From positions 1-47,379 of the forward strand of contig JAISUN010000034.1 of NCBI GenBank assembly GCA_031272085.1: a stretch of DNA of 47,379 nt, read 5' to 3'. The stretch comes from Dysgonamonadaceae bacterium (GTDB lineage Bacteria > Bacteroidota > Bacteroidia > Bacteroidales > Azobacteroidaceae). Shown piece by piece: positions 45,850 through 47,379 of the stretch. Within the stretch, counting starts at the first letter, position 1. The number at the start of each line of letters is the position of its first letter. Made by a program: the position numbers and the translations under genes. The notes beneath the pieces are model-generated. The model saw only the letters and a program-made list of their open reading frames with translations. It had not been told where the DNA came from and made no database searches.

Positions 45850-47130
45850 ATGAAAAAATCACTTTCTATGCCGCTCTACCTCCAAATTCTGATTGGAATG
45901 GCTGCGGGAATCATTATTGGTATTATTGCGTGGCGCCTCGACGCCGAAAAATTCGTGCGGGACTGGATTTCGCCCTGGGGACAGATATTTATCCGCCTGC
46001 TGCAACTGATAGCCATACCGCTTGTTTTCGTAACTTTGATAAAAGGCATTTCAGGCCTCAAAAATATGCAGACTTTTTCGCGGCTCGGCGGCCGGACGTT
46101 GCTGCTGTACCTCTGTTTCATTACGGCTTCCGTCGCGCTGGGGCTGGGTTTGGGGCTTACCGTAAGGCCGGGCGCCCTCGTAAATTCCGATTCAGCCGCA
46201 CAGATTCGCGAACGGTATTCGCAGGCGGTATCGTCGAAAGCCGAAATTGCCGAACAGGCCGCCCAAAGCCAGGGACCGCTCGATTTTCTGTACGATATTG
46301 TGCCTAATAATTTTATCCACGCCGCAGGAAATAACTCCAATATGCTGCAAGTCATATTTTTTGCCATCCTGTTGGCCGCTGCGCTACTGCTTATCCCAAA
46401 AGAGAAATCGCGGCCGGTAATCAGCCTGATTGACGGTCTGGATGCGGCAATCCTGAAAGTCGTAGATTTCATTATCCGAATGGCGCCAGTCGGCGTAGCC
46501 GCGCTGATGGCCGGACTGATAACCGACTTCAAGGGCGACATCAGCGTTTTCGGGGCTTTGGGAGCCTACGCCCTTACTGTCGCAGCGACAATGTTTCTGA
46601 TAATGTATGTTTTTTATCCCTTAGTGATATTTTTCTTTGCTAAAAACGTCAAATTTACCGATTTCATCAAGCACATGTATCCCGTTCAACTGTTTGCGTT
46701 TACCACCAGCAGCAGCGCGGCTACCCTGCCCGTAAATCTGGAAACGGCCGAAAACAAACTCGGAGTTTCAAATGAAGTCGCCTCTTTCGTTTTGCCGGTA
46801 GGCGTTACCATAAATATGGACGGAACAGCCTGTTATCAGGCGATTGCCATACTTTTCATAGCGCAGGCTCTGGGAATAGAACTGACGATGGCAAATTTGC
46901 TGACAATACTTGTTATGACCGTACTTTCGTCGATAGGCACTCCCGGAATACCGGGCGGAACATACGTCATTTTAGCAATGGTGCTGACAGCCGTCGGCCT
47001 CCCCGCCGAAGGCGGACTTGCGCTGATAATCGGCATCGACCGCCCGCTCGATATGCTGCGCACTTCGGTAAACGTTACCGGCGACGCTGTTGTGGCATGT
47101 CTTGTCGATGGACAGGAAAAAAGAAAATAA
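45850..47130 (+). CDS. Dicarboxylate/amino-acid:cation symporter (DAACS, GltP/DctA type)
   Basis: A 426-residue inner-membrane transporter, normal for the family. The hallmarks are the HP1 serine-rich tip TTSSSAATLPVNLE, the NMDGT motif in GVTINMDGTACYQAI, and the HP2 region SSIGTPGIPGGTYV, with GLALIIGIDRPLDMLRTSVNVTGDA at the end. It imports glutamate, aspartate or C4-dicarboxylates with Na+ or H+; which one cannot be read from the sequence. It is a single-gene unit with its own promoter and terminator. Confidence 0.93.
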   Translation: MKKSLSMPLYLQILIGMAAGIIIGIIAWRLDAEKFVRDWISPWGQIFIRLLQLIAIPLVFVTLIKGISGLKNMQTFSRLGGRTLLLYLCFITASVALGLGLGLTVRPGALVNSDSAAQIRERYSQAVSSKAEIAEQAAQSQGPLDFLYDIVPNNFIHAAGNNSNMLQVIFFAILLAAALLLIPKEKSRPVISLIDGLDAAILKVVDFIIRMAPVGVAALMAGLITDFKGDISVFGALGAYALTVAATMFLIMYVFYPLVIFFFAKNVKFTDFIKHMYPVQLFAFTTSSSAATLPVNLETAENKLGVSNEVASFVLPVGVTINMDGTACYQAIAILFIAQALGIELTMANLLTILVMTVLSSIGTPGIPGGTYVILAMVLTAVGLPAEGGLALIIGIDRPLDMLRTSVNVTGDAVVACLVDGQEKRK

Positions 47131-47148
47131 ACCTTGAAAATATCCGCC

Positions 47149-47182
47149 AAAATGTCAGTCTTTACGGGCTGGCATTTTTTTT
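47149..47182 (+). terminator. Terminator of the symporter gene
   Basis: A 12 bp stem with two G-U pairs (47149-47160 with 47167-47178), a 6 nt loop and a run of T's on the plus strand, 18 bp past the stop codon. Confidence 0.85.
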
Positions 47183-47197
47183 GTTTTAGAGATGCAG

Positions 47198-47212
47198 CCC
47201 CCTTTTAGGGGG
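47198..47212. repeat. Half-unit of the C/G-rich palindromic repeat family
   Basis: CCCCCTTTTAGGGGG, an imperfect palindrome that resembles one end of the 75 bp element in argS. It lies between the symporter terminator and htpG. Confidence 0.55.
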
Positions 47213-47248
47213 TAAAAAATAAAGTAAAATTAATAAACAAATAATAAT

Positions 47249-47379
47249 ATGAGTACACAAAAAAAATCAGGACAAATCGGCGTAACAACCGAAAACATTT
47301 TTCCGATAATCAAAAAATTCCTTTACAGCGACCACGAGATTTTCCTCCGCGAACTCGTGTCGAACGCCGTCGATGCAAC
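47249..47379 (+). CDS. htpG: Chaperone HtpG (Hsp90), N-terminal fragment
   Basis: Only the first 43 residues are in the window; the gene runs off the right edge. The sequence after a short variable start ([14 protein letters not shown]) reads [20 protein letters not shown] followed by ELVSNAVDA, the first helix and ATP-binding asparagine region of bacterial Hsp90. No consensus promoter was recognised in the 100 bp upstream. Confidence 0.93.
   Translation, partial: MSTQKKSGQIGVTTENIFPIIKKFLYSDHEIFLRELVSNAVDA

Overview
The window looks like chromosomal DNA of a member of the order Bacteroidales (Bacteroidota). The evidence is SusC/SusD-type genes, type IX secretion (T9SS) C-terminal sorting tails on several secreted proteins, Bacteroidota-type promoters (TTG/TTTG, a 19-21 bp spacer, then TAnnTTTG) upstream of most transcription units, LL-diaminopimelate aminotransferase for lysine and peptidoglycan synthesis, and KdsB for lipopolysaccharide. 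T9SS tails argue against typical Bacteroides species and suggest a relative of Porphyromonas, Paludibacter or Dysgonomonas. I cannot name a genus.

Left edge (1-2414): the end of a probable integrated mobile element. It holds a truncated TOPRIM primase/RecA-like ATPase gene, an overlapping helix-turn-helix gene, and about 790 bp without a recognised intact gene. That stretch contains an 18 bp perfect inverted repeat, a pair of 25-26 bp near-identical direct repeats, and a short remnant of a membrane-protein gene.

2415-8337: alanine dehydrogenase with a lipoprotein zinc peptidase, threonine synthase on the opposite strand, then a PerR/Fur-type regulator with a reverse rubrerythrin (peroxide defence) behind a promoter and palindromic operator.

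8460-16242 (all minus strand): a GH97-GH30 glycosidase pair, arginyl-tRNA synthetase carrying an in-frame 75 bp palindromic repeat element, HU, and a tandem-domain CE12-type acetylesterase. 16380-20128: cardiolipin synthase followed by two glycosyltransferases.

20259-29968: a nutrient-uptake locus of SusC, SusD, a HExxH zinc metallohydrolase lipoprotein, a DUF4302 lipoprotein and a T9SS-exported protein, closed by a very strong bidirectional terminator.

30031-39033: dapL; a CPA2 cation/proton antiporter overlapping kdsB; a ComEA-like protein behind a LolD-like ABC ATPase; a tiny secreted protein that is little more than a T9SS-tail-like fold; and the TrkA-TrkH potassium uptake pair.

39177-45705: a 2119-residue T9SS beta-helix surface protein built of four modules, two of them recently duplicated, followed by a 50-residue acidic small protein. 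The right edge has a dicarboxylate/amino-acid symporter and the start of htpG.
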